Source of the DNA: Fistularia commersonii
Lineage: Eukaryota > Chordata > Actinopteri > Syngnathiformes > Fistulariidae
Direction of reading: 5' to 3'
DNA length: 64,000 nt
Assembly (NCBI GenBank): GCA_037954325.1
Contig: JBBMNZ010000015.1
Coordinates: forward strand, 18,023,501 to 18,087,500
Shown: piece by piece, positions 57,301 through 62,900 of the stretch
Numbering within the stretch: position 1 is the first letter of the stretch
Layout of the letters: every line of letters begins with the position of its first letter
Notes under the pieces: generated by a model
Seen by the model: the letters and a program-made list of their open reading frames with translations, nothing else
The model's database searches: none
Told to the model about the DNA's origin: nothing
Translations under genes and position numbers: made by a program

Positions 57301-58437
57301 TGGGCCAGGAGATGGAATGTGAGTCCACCTCCCGAACACCTTCCCTCCCAGAGGAGACGGTTAGATATTTCCACGCCGTCGGAGCCGGAGATCATTATCG
57401 CCGGGCCGCCGCTCGACCGAAATGCACGGCGGCGGCGGCCGTGATGGCGTGCGGCGTCAGAGAAACCCTCTCTGCGGTCTCACCCGGAGCAGCTCATTAA
57501 TCAGCGTGCACGGACGCCTCCAGCTGAGAGGGAGGAGGCTCTTCCAGGGCCCGTCAGGAGTCCAGCACACCAAACAAACCTCCAAACGCGGTGCGCTTCG
57601 GGTCGATCGGGACGCCCGGCCGCTCGGGGAGACGACTCACCGCAGCTAAATATATCGGGATATTAGGAATTCGAGCCGCGGCCCAGCGGGTTCCTCGGCC
57701 CGGCCGGGCGGCTCGCTAGTCAATGCCGGTAAACGGGGAAAATGAAGGATTGTCCGGTGACTGGCGTTCAGCTTCCGGGAGCGAGAAGCCGAGAGTCTTT
57801 GGGTTGCAGCCTCGATCACAAACCTTTCTTAATTTCCCGGGAAGAACAGAGACCGGGTCACCGTCTTGTACTCCGCCCCCCCCCCCCCCCGCATCGCCGA
57901 ACTTTAATTTAGGAAAACAACGAGTTTGAGTCGGTCGACGTGAATTTCCGCTCCCGCCGGCTGGGTTTCCGGCCCCGTGTGGCGATTAATCGTGGATTAA
58001 TCCCCTCTTATCAAAGTCTCGCATCTTTTCTCGGAAAGAAAATCCCCGTCCTGTGAGAACCGGGCTTTTTTATCGGCGTTTTCCCGTAATCGTCCCGCGC
58101 AGAGCTCGCTCTGGGAGTTCCTGGAACGGGGTCAGGAAAGGCCGAGCGCTATCGCCCCCGCCCGCCACCGGCCGGGGCTTCGCGGCGTTCGCGTCTTCTG
58201 AAAACGGCGGCGGAACAAACACGTCGGCGGGCGCTGAATCCTCCCGCTATCTGTGTGTCTCCAGCCAACCTCCAGGAGAAGCTGACCGACTTCCTCCCCA
58301 AGCTGCTGGACTGCTCCACCGAGATCAAGAGCTTCCACGACCCCCCCAAGCTGCCCGCCTACTCCACGCTGGAGCTGTGCGAGCGCTTCGGCCGCGTCAT
58401 GGCCGCCCTCAGCCGGGTGTCGGCCCAGGGGAGATGA
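36039..58437 (+). CDS. usp25: Ubiquitin carboxyl-terminal hydrolase 25, 26 coding exons joined
   Basis: Cysteine protease that removes ubiquitin from substrates; the mammalian enzyme acts in inflammatory signalling, ER-associated degradation and tankyrase turnover. All exons join in frame to 1189 residues, and all introns are GT-AG. Domain order: UBA-like N-terminus; SUMO-interacting VIDLT near 90-94; two ubiquitin-interacting motifs about 95-145; USP domain from about 167 with Cys box GNTCWF (Cys177) and His box NAGHYWAY (His632). A long insertion inside the USP domain carries the [10 protein letters not shown] helix and low-complexity runs; a helical C-terminal domain follows. Human canonical USP25 has 1055 residues and its muscle form 1125; this model includes the muscle-form exons 19-20. 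Start: ATG at 36039 gives [10 protein letters not shown] as in mammals. The first acceptor choice of exon 8 shifts numbering by up to one residue. USP28 is the nearest paralogue, but the N-terminal and insertion sequences fit USP25. Confidence 0.96.
36307..36358 (+). repeat. Perfect 20-bp inverted repeat with 12-base loop
   Basis: The arm 36307-36326 is the exact reverse complement of 36339-36358, around a GCTAGC-rich loop. It is transcribed as part of usp25 intron 1. Confidence 0.9.
36698..36749. repeat. (GT)n microsatellite in usp25 intron 1
   Basis: A GT run of about 52 bases followed by a short GA run. Confidence 0.9.
38630..38890 (-). repeat. Dispersed fish repeat (best copy)
   Basis: Landmarks in order are TTCATTCATTATCTATAAAG, GGCGGAGCCTATCCCTGCCG, GGGCGAGAGGCGGGTCCACC, TGGACAATGCAGGGTCTCC, CTCCTGCATGTGTTTGGGCC and AATCCAACCTGGGACCTCC. 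It is the most complete of six copies in the window and serves as the reference for the others. Confidence 0.6.
40029..40225 (-). repeat. Dispersed fish repeat, diverged copy
   Basis: This shares GGAGCCTGTCCCTGCTGTGAT, TTGGGCGAAAGG and ATTGAACCCCGG with the copy at 38630, in the same orientation. Confidence 0.55.
40694..40771 (+). CDS. usp25: usp25 exon 2, residues 15-40
   Basis: Acceptor CTCTACAG and donor GTAGAG. It begins [14 protein letters not shown], part of the UBA-like region. Confidence 0.94.
40955..41099 (+). CDS. usp25: usp25 exon 3, residues 41-89
   Basis: Encodes the [11 protein letters not shown] helix and the [11 protein letters not shown] segment. It ends after the first base of an Asn codon, with donor GTGAGG. 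A CA repeat sits in the next intron at about 41120. Confidence 0.94.
41227..41350 (+). CDS. usp25: usp25 exon 4, residues 89-130, SIM and UIM
   Basis: Encodes the SUMO-interacting core VIDLT, then the first ubiquitin-interacting motif ([14 protein letters not shown]) and the start of the second (DEEQAIS). Confidence 0.95.
41581..41743 (+). CDS. usp25: usp25 exon 5, residues 130-184, catalytic Cys box
   Basis: Completes the second UIM ([11 protein letters not shown]) and opens the USP domain with [18 protein letters not shown]. The catalytic cysteine is residue 177. Confidence 0.96.
41744..42613 (+). other. usp25: usp25 intron 5
   Basis: 870 bases of unique DNA. Nothing beyond intron sequence is recognised. 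Confidence 0.8.
42614..42700 (+). CDS. usp25: usp25 exon 6, residues 185-213
   Basis: Encodes [15 protein letters not shown] and on to the PRNQK junction, within the USP fold. Confidence 0.95.
42701..43544 (+). other. usp25: usp25 intron 6 with long (GT)n
   Basis: An 85-base GT microsatellite at about 42749-42833 lies shortly after the donor. Shorter GT runs occur near 43107 and 43385. Confidence 0.85.
43545..43682 (+). CDS. usp25: usp25 exon 7, residues 214-259
   Basis: Encodes [20 protein letters not shown] and the [18 protein letters not shown] segment. It ends in CAGCAG before donor GTGAGG. Confidence 0.95.
43683..44912 (+). other. usp25: usp25 intron 7
   Basis: Contains a dispersed fish repeat at 43915-44114 and a GT run at about 44610-44633. 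It ends at a CAGCAGCAG tandem acceptor. Confidence 0.8.
43915..44114 (+). repeat. Dispersed fish repeat, forward copy
   Basis: Landmarks are GTGTTCTCCTGGTGTCTGCG, GTTCCTCCCACAGTCCG and a terminal AATGAATGAATGAAC. It lies in the opposite orientation to the copy at 38630. Confidence 0.6.
44913..44989 (+). CDS. usp25: usp25 exon 8, residues 260-285
   Basis: Encodes [19 protein letters not shown] and on to the KAEED segment. The acceptor is CAGCAGCAG, so the exon could start at 44910, 44913 or 44916 without breaking the frame. I chose 44913 because it reproduces the mammalian SQQQDV junction. Confidence 0.9.
45074..45147 (+). CDS. usp25: usp25 exon 9, residues 285-310
   Basis: Encodes [19 protein letters not shown], a core strand of the USP domain. 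Confidence 0.95.
45148..45979 (+). other. usp25: usp25 intron 9 with candidate regulatory block
   Basis: Unique sequence at about 45210-45545 contains three TGACCTT/ACCTTGA-type nuclear-receptor half-sites (near 45280, 45350 and 45443) and homeodomain-like cores. It resembles an intronic enhancer; conservation was not tested. Confidence 0.4.
45980..46131 (+). CDS. usp25: usp25 exon 10, residues 310-360
   Basis: Encodes [19 protein letters not shown] and the [13 protein letters not shown] segment. Confidence 0.95.
46273..46400 (+). CDS. usp25: usp25 exon 11, residues 361-403
   Basis: Encodes [17 protein letters not shown] and [12 protein letters not shown] of the USP domain. It ends inside an Arg codon. 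Confidence 0.95.
46401..47895 (+). other. usp25: usp25 intron 11
   Basis: Holds a 23-bp minisatellite at 46594-46731. The rest is unique DNA with no recognised gene; an apparent 271-codon frame runs through the minisatellite and is not considered coding. Confidence 0.8.
46594..46731 (+). repeat. 23-bp minisatellite, six exact units
   Basis: Six head-to-tail copies start at 46594, 46617, 46640, 46663, 46686 and 46709. Each begins TGGGCTCGTGG and ends CTCCTCCC, with no mismatch seen between units. Such uniformity suggests recent expansion. Confidence 0.95.
47896..47991 (+). CDS. usp25: usp25 exon 12, residues 403-435, insertion helix
   Basis: Encodes the basic helical segment [20 protein letters not shown] and [10 protein letters not shown]. 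In human USP25 this helix of the catalytic-domain insertion drives oligomerisation. Confidence 0.95.
48091..48282 (+). CDS. usp25: usp25 exon 13, residues 435-499, polyglutamine
   Basis: Encodes [19 protein letters not shown] and [15 protein letters not shown], then an 11-residue polyglutamine (CAA plus ten CAG, residues 485-495) and PQQ. The donor follows directly inside a GT microsatellite. Confidence 0.9.
48838..49420 (+). mobile_element. pogo-type DNA transposon relic with Brinker-like domain
   Basis: The left end reads CATATTTTCCACACTATAAGG, then GTGCGCCTTATAATCCAG, a terminal signature of a fish DNA transposon. An open stretch from 49197 encodes [19 protein letters not shown], then [14 protein letters not shown]. 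This is the helix-turn-helix pattern of Brinker-type DNA-binding domains found at the N-terminus of pogo-like transposases. A TGA at 49311 replaces the expected tryptophan. No matching right terminus was found, so the right boundary is a guess. Confidence 0.6.
49421..50017. other. Unique intron sequence between two transposon relics
   Basis: No feature is recognised in this intron segment. Confidence 0.6.
50018..50597 (+). mobile_element. Short DNA transposon with paired termini and Brinker-like relic
   Basis: The left terminus CTGTATTTTCTGGACTATA (50018 onward) is mirrored at the right end (50578-50597) as TATAGTCCAGAAAATACGG, giving terminal inverted repeats with one mismatch. Inside, a frame from 50253 encodes [20 protein letters not shown] and AIHQGNASL, a Brinker-type helix-turn-helix. 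It is then broken by a deletion and frameshift before the expected [11 protein letters not shown] segment, which is readable in another frame. It is a dead, internally deleted copy related to but distinct from the relic at 48838. Confidence 0.7.
50685..50956 (+). CDS. usp25: usp25 exon 14, residues 499-590, Ala/Thr/Gln runs
   Basis: Starts [13 protein letters not shown], then runs of seven Ala, a TATTT stretch and six Gln. The conserved part follows, with [20 protein letters not shown] and [19 protein letters not shown]. The homopolymers lie in the disordered loop of the catalytic-domain insertion and are absent from the human protein as I recall it. Confidence 0.92.
50957..51144 (+). repeat. 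usp25 intron 14, mostly (CATC)n
   Basis: A 188-base intron of which about 130 bases (50964-51097) are CATC tetranucleotide repeats with a few CATG variants. Only a short pyrimidine tract and CAG remain for 3' splice-site recognition. Confidence 0.9.
51145..51215 (+). CDS. usp25: usp25 exon 15, residues 590-613
   Basis: Encodes [20 protein letters not shown] and SMMQ, returning to the USP fold. Confidence 0.95.
51299..51527 (+). CDS. usp25: usp25 exon 16, residues 614-690, catalytic His box
   Basis: Encodes [20 protein letters not shown] with catalytic His632, then WMKYND and AYCLMYIND, the end of the USP domain. Confidence 0.96.
51612..51878 (+). CDS. usp25: usp25 exon 17, residues 690-779
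   Basis: Encodes EEFDKETGQ and [20 protein letters not shown], then an Ala/Ser-rich low-complexity run before [13 protein letters not shown]. The run is longer than in mammals. Confidence 0.92.
51879..52242 (+). other. usp25: usp25 intron 17
   Basis: 364 bases of unique DNA; nothing further recognised. Confidence 0.8.
52243..52382 (+). CDS. usp25: usp25 exon 18, residues 779-825
   Basis: Encodes [20 protein letters not shown] and on to RSPEALLNA. It ends in phase 0 before donor GTACGT. Skipping the next two exons would join it in frame to exon 21. Confidence 0.94.
52383..52724 (+). other. usp25: usp25 intron 18
   Basis: 342 bases; nothing further recognised. Confidence 0.8.
52725..52895 (+). 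CDS. usp25: usp25 exon 19, residues 826-882, alternative (muscle-form) exon
   Basis: 57 codons flanked by CTGCAG and GTAGCC, phase 0 at both ends, so it can be included or skipped cleanly. It is proline-rich, then has [15 protein letters not shown]. It corresponds to the first extra exon of the mammalian muscle isoform by position and phase. Confidence 0.85.
52896..53508 (+). other. usp25: usp25 intron 19
   Basis: 613 bases of unique DNA between the two alternative exons. Confidence 0.8.
53509..53604 (+). CDS. usp25: usp25 exon 20, residues 883-914, alternative (muscle-form) exon
   Basis: 32 codons, phase 0 at both ends. It encodes [18 protein letters not shown] and on to GPEAAFFK, a segment I recognise from the longer isoforms of USP25 and from USP28. 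Confidence 0.9.
53813..53991 (+). CDS. usp25: usp25 exon 21, residues 915-974
   Basis: Encodes [19 protein letters not shown] and [20 protein letters not shown] of the C-terminal helical domain. Confidence 0.95.
53992..54689 (+). other. usp25: usp25 intron 21
   Basis: Contains a CA repeat at about 54071-54101, a GT repeat at about 54280-54344, and a unique lower-GC block at 54415-54650 that may be a conserved element. A CTC triplet run forms the pyrimidine tract. Confidence 0.75.
54690..54768 (+). CDS. usp25: usp25 exon 22, residues 974-1000
   Basis: Encodes [20 protein letters not shown] and NMDEYE. Confidence 0.95.
54877..54956 (+). CDS. usp25: usp25 exon 23, residues 1001-1027
   Basis: Encodes [20 protein letters not shown] and ELFHKT. 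It ends inside an Asn codon. Confidence 0.95.
55217..55340 (+). CDS. usp25: usp25 exon 24, residues 1027-1068
   Basis: Encodes [20 protein letters not shown] and GHYRRECLL. Confidence 0.95.
55341..57125 (+). other. usp25: usp25 intron 24
   Basis: 1.8 kb of mostly unique DNA with a short CA/CT run near 55484-55510. AT-rich blocks near 55910-55980 may be regulatory. No alternative exon is seen. Confidence 0.75.
57126..57318 (+). CDS. usp25: usp25 exon 25, residues 1069-1133
   Basis: Encodes [20 protein letters not shown] and [20 protein letters not shown]. It ends after the first base of a Ser codon. Confidence 0.95.
57319..58264 (+). other. usp25: usp25 intron 25
   Basis: 946 bases of GC-rich unique DNA; nothing further recognised. 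Confidence 0.75.
58265..58437 (+). CDS. usp25: usp25 exon 26, residues 1133-1189 and stop
   Basis: Encodes [20 protein letters not shown] and [20 protein letters not shown], then TGA. The last seven residues align to the mammalian tankyrase-binding tail but lack its Pro-Ala-Asp core. Confidence 0.95.
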
Positions 58438-59160
58438 GGAACCCCGCGGAAAGAAACCCCGCCCTCCATCCCAGAACCCCGACGCCGGGCCTCCATCCAT
58501 GGACCTCTTGATCCCGCGCCTTCCTTCTACGCCCAGGGCTCGCTCGCTTTCTAGCTCTTATTCCTCTGTTACTCTTTTGCTGCTATAGGTTTTATCATTA
58601 TGAGTAATATTTCACTTATTTTAAGCAAAAAACAAACTCAACGGAGGAGAGGAGAGGAGAGGAGAGGAGAGGAGAGGACTGTTGAGGGAGGGAAGGAGGG
58701 ACGGATGGAGGGAAGGAGGGAGGGAGGAGAAGTTGATGGAAACCAGAGGCAACCCTGCAGCGGCTGAAGGCCGAGCACACTTCTGCTTCAGCTTTGCATA
58801 AAGAAAAACAGAAAAGGAAAAAAAAAAAAAAAAAAAAGTTTGAGGGTTTTCATAGTTTATTATCATTGTTGTTGCTGTTTGATTGGAGCCCCCCCCCCCC
58901 CCCCCCCCCCGTCCCCCCGCGTGACCAGGAGGCCTCGCTGCTCGGCCTCCGCTTCGGTACAGTATTACCGCCTTTTTGTTTCATTTTTCCAAGGGAAGCG
59001 AGAGGAGGAGGAGGAGGAGGAGGAGGAGGAGGAGGAGGGGGAGCGGCCGGCGGCGGCTGGCGGCGTCCGCCGACGCCGTGTTTGGAGTGCTGTGGTGGGC
59101 AGCCTCGGACTTCCTGTGGCTTGTTAATAATCCCAGAGAATAAACCTTTTATTTATGGCC
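58438..59160 (+). other. usp25: usp25 3' untranslated region
   Basis: Contains a GGAGA/GGAG-rich purine stretch (about 58645-58730), an A-run near 58820, a 22-base C tract at 58889-58910, and a GGA run at about 59005-59040. It ends at an AATAAA. Confidence 0.65.
59139..59144 (+). terminator. usp25: usp25 polyadenylation signal
   Basis: AATAAA about 700 bases after the stop codon, followed by a T-rich stretch, in sequence of a calm 3'-end character. Confidence 0.6.
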
Positions 59161-60650
59161 CCTTTTAGGCCAAATCAACGCACGCCCCTTTTGCCTGACG
59201 CTGGTTCTTGCCTTGTTTTCACAGCCGTTGTCTTTTTATCTGCGACGCCCCCCCGAGGGTCCCCGGGCGGCCTGGAAAACCTGGAAAAGAGGTGACCGAG
59301 TTTTCCAGATGACGGTTTGAACTTAGTGACGTCTCAGGACGGTGTTAGAAGGAGACTCGCAGAAGAAGTTTGAAAGATTTTGGAGGAAGGTTTTTTTTTT
59401 TTAAAGCCCCGACTTAGAGGAAAACAGGAAGGCCTCCGGTTCGAGGTACGAGCGAAAGAAGAACGCCGACTCTAATTTAATAAAGTATTTTCCCCGACGG
59501 GGGTTTCCGGAGCCTCGGAGCTCTTCTTCTCTGTGAAAGCTCTTGTCTGGAGCAGATAACGGGTCCCGGGGTTCCGACGGCCTTTTCTCAGAATTAAAAG
59601 CACCGCGATCGCAGGACGCGGACGCTCGTTCCACCGAACGCCAAGAGAAAAGCTTTTTGGTGAAACTTGTGGAGCTGCACGGTCAACAAAACTACTACTC
59701 TAACGCTGGGCCCACCTTCACACACACACACACCTTCTGCTGCTTTAAATACACACATCCACACAAGCAAAGGAGGTGTGTGGAAATATCAGCTACATTT
59801 GCACAAACACACACCACAGGATGCAGAATGTCTGTGAAAGTGACACACACACTTTCTGCAGCTGTTATACATCAATATGCATACAGCTTTTCAGGGTCCA
59901 TATGAATGCAAGCTGCAGAAAGTGTTGTGACAATCACACACACACACACACACACACACAGCTTTATAGAGGCTCATGATCATGAGTTGCAGTGTGTGTG
60001 TGTGTGTGGACGACGGCCCAGGACTCGAACCCGACCTCGCTGGCTGGTCCCCCTCGGGTCTCCCTGCTTCAGATGCTTATTATGGGATGTCAGGAGACTT
60101 AGCGACTCCTTTCTTATGAAAGCAAACCGAGAAGTTGGACGTTGGAGGAACCCTGCGCTCCTACTGCGCCTGCGCAGTCCCGCGCGTCCGTCCGGACAGC
60201 AGCAGGAACACAGAATAACACGAAGAAGAAGAAGCAGGAACACAGAATGATAATGAGAAGAAGACGAAGAAGCAGAAACACCGAATGACACCAAGAGGAA
60301 GCACGGCTTTCAGAGCGCCGCCGACGCGGTGACCGTCCTAAGCTGACTTCCGGTAAGTGATGTGACGTCACTAGCCGGTCACGTTTTCGTCTCGGTCGTT
60401 TTGTATTTCACCAGAAGTATCGTCTTCGTTTCCTGGACGTTTTCCCGGTGTGTCTCGTCAAACATATGTGTTTATATTTGTTTATTTTAATTATCTTACC
60501 AAAAACTTTACACCTGCTCGCGCGTTCGTCGGACACCCGGAAGCAGAGAGGCGACCGGCGCCACAGCGCCCCCTGCAGGCGCGGAGGGCGACCGACACCT
60601 TTTTCTTTATCATGAGTAGAATTTAAAGGGATTATTAAAATATATACAAA
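59161..60650. other. Gene-free downstream DNA
   Basis: No gene is visible. CA runs lie near 59719-59732 and 59938-59960. Several GAAGAA clusters lie near 60222-60275. Confidence 0.5.
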
Positions 60651-60654
60651 CAGC

Positions 60655-61015
60655 ATCTTCATGGTGGCATGAGGAGATGAAGATGGTCCTATTTGGGAGT
60701 GACCAGGATGGAGAGGATCAGGAATGAATCCATCAGTGGGACGGCACATGTTGGATGTTCTGGAGAGAAGGTCAGAGAAGCCGGACGGAGACGGCTGGAT
60801 CATGGGCGGAGGAGGGATAGAGGATATATTGGTGGACGGGTGCTGGACTTGGACCAAAGAGAAGATTGATGGAGGTTGTGAGAGAGGACATGAAGGTAGT
60901 TGGTGTGAGAGAGGAAGATACAGAGAATAGGGTTAGATGGAGAAGGTGGAGTTGCTGTGGAGATCCTGAAGGGAAAAGCCCAAAGAAGAGGAAGAAGAAG
61001 AAGCCACTTTATGGT
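60655..61015 (+). mobile_element. RTE-like LINE 3' fragment (copy D)
   Basis: The plus strand carries the recognisable 3' end of the retroelement: a segment like GAGAGGACATGAAGGTAGTT, then CAGAGAATAGGGTTAGATGG and GATCCTGAAGGGAAAAGCCC, followed by a GAAGAAGAAG tail. Reading frames are disrupted. It belongs to the same family as copies A, B and E. Confidence 0.65.
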
Positions 61016-61485
61016 CCTCTTACAAAACCATCAATAAGTTGACAATAAATGTTCTAGCAGGAGATTAAAACTTATATAATCTTAGAACACAGTGTGCGGC
61101 AGCTCTGCAGCACCGAGGGCCGACATACAGGCGGCGTTTTGGTCCAAACTCGAACCCTCGGCCAGGTTCGTCCATGTTTTCATGTTTCAGTGTCTGCGGC
61201 CGCTAGGGAGCCAGACACATTGTCCGTCTTATTACTTTATGCTAAAATAAATACCTGGGGAAGAAAAGAAAAGCTCAGGTCTCAGGAGGGTCACTTTGTG
61301 TTCGACGCCATTTCATTTCCCTTCCTTCGCTCGGGTTCAAGCGCTGCGGTGGCGGTTTCCGTGGCGATGCCGTATTTGGCCGTGCAGACGGAGCAACATT
61401 TAAATTCAAGTGGTGGCACGAGGAGCTGCAGTCGGCCACCAATAAATTCAACAAATTCACCCTCTCCTTGCGGCTGAGGCAGCTG

Positions 61486-61490
<5 letters not shown>
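61016..61490. promoter_or_regulatory. Candidate conserved block downstream of usp25
   Basis: Unique, moderate-GC sequence with several AT-rich cores and no repeats, ended by a long GT run. Regulatory function is inferred only from composition. Confidence 0.25.

Positions 61491-61551
<61 letters not shown>
61491..61551. repeat. (GT)n microsatellite
   Basis: A GT run of about 61 bases. Confidence 0.9.
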
Positions 61552-61553
<2 letters not shown>

Positions 61554-62269
61554 CCAACATGTGTGACTGGGAGTCGGGCTCCAGAGTTCTAGAGGGCTCC
61601 AAGTTCATGGTGCTGGCAATTTGCAGCTGTCACATGAATGGAAGGCGCTGAGGGCCGTTCTGACCACATGTGAGTGTCTCAGCCTCCTGGAGCTGGATCT
61701 CCATCATCCAGCAGGCTCTCATGGTCGGGTCGAAGAACCGCTGATGAAGGATCTCAAATAGCTGACCGTTCATTTTGCTCCTAATGGCGGGGGGAGTCCC
61801 GCCCTCGTCGGCCGGTGTTTTATAGCCAGATAAAAGTTGTTCGGAGGACAAAAATGTCATCCGGGCTCGGCGCCAGATGCCGGCGCTCCACAGCAGCATC
61901 TCCAGGAACTATGTTTGGAGGAGGAGGAGGTTCTGGGAGGTTCTGGGGGTTTGGGGGGGGGGGGGGGGGGGGTCTCTCAAGGTGCCACTTTAATGGAGAC
62001 GCATTCACGCCGGACGAGACTTCCCATCGGTGGACAAACAAAAGGCGAGGTTTGACGGGCTCATTACCGCCACCTCGGCTACCGCCGCTGCCAAACTGCT
62101 GAGCCGGGCTTCTTCTCAGGGGCCGTTACCGGGGGCAACGCTCATCAACATGTTGTAATGAGTGATGTTGGGCATGAACCCCCCCCCTCCAGGGAGTGGT
62201 TGTGTTGTTGCTGCTGGCCGGGTTGCTGGGAAATAAATGTCTCACTGCAGGCAACAGGCAGGCTTTTTG

Positions 62270-62273
<4 letters not shown>
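61552..62273. other. Unique DNA with G tract
   Basis: No proven gene. A minus-strand 89-codon open frame at 61630-61899 has unusually ordinary amino-acid composition but no recognised domain. A 20-base G tract lies at 61953-61972. Confidence 0.4.

Positions 62274-62323
<50 letters not shown>
62274..62323. repeat. (GT)n microsatellite
   Basis: A GT run of about 50 bases. Confidence 0.9.
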
Positions 62324-62325
<2 letters not shown>

Positions 62326-62406
62326 CATTTTGTTCAGAGTTAATGCCGACCTGCTGGTTCTCGACCCGGAGCCCAGGGCTCTCGTAGCTCCTCCAGCTTC
62401 TTCCAC

Positions 62407-62455
62407 TCATCTCCACCTCCTGCAGCCTCCTGGAGGCTGCAGGAGGTGGAGATGA
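62407..62455. repeat. Near-perfect 49-bp palindrome
   Basis: The arm 62407-62430 is the exact reverse complement of 62432-62455, separated by a single base. It abuts the left edge of retroelement copy E. Confidence 0.95.
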
Positions 62456-62900
62456 AGATTGGAGGAGCTCAAGTGTTGAAGGTCAGAGGTCCAGAGCAGA
62501 GGAGAGGGTGTGTGAGCAGGTTGGAACAGGTGGAGAAAAGTGGATCAGTCAGAATGGAGGGGAAGGTGGAGAAGATGGAGGTGAGAGCAACCATGGCAAT
62601 TGGTTTGGAGACACTGTGGAGAAGACCGGAGGCAGAGGTGAAGATATGGAGGTTCCTCTTAGGGGGGGAGGAGGATGGAGAGGATCAGGAAGGAGTCCAT
62701 CAGAGGGGCAGCACATGGAAGTCACACTGGGATGGTTTGGACCTGGACAGAGGAGGGATGGAGAAGGTCTGGGTAGAAGGATGCAGAGGATGGAGCTGCC
62801 GGGCAGGAGGTCTGGAGGAAGACCTGAGAGGAGCTTTATGGACGGAGGGGAGGAAGACAGGAAGTTAGACGGTGTGAGACCTTTGATTGGCCGAGGGTTA
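62456..62900 (+). mobile_element. RTE-like LINE 3' fragment (copy E)
   Basis: The plus strand reads GWFGPGQRRDGEGLGRRM, then MELPGRRSGGRPERSFMDGG, clearly the LRWFGHVQRR...YIGRRM...MELPGRR...GRPKRRFMD signature of fish RTE-type reverse transcriptases. The copy is 5'-truncated and frameshifted but is the best protein match among the five. Confidence 0.75.

Noticed and set aside
60015..60090. Possible tRNA or tRNA-derived SINE on the minus strand, from GGTTCGAGTCC at 60021-60031
   Set aside because: A perfect B-box-like string is present, but I see no A box at the right distance and no cloverleaf.
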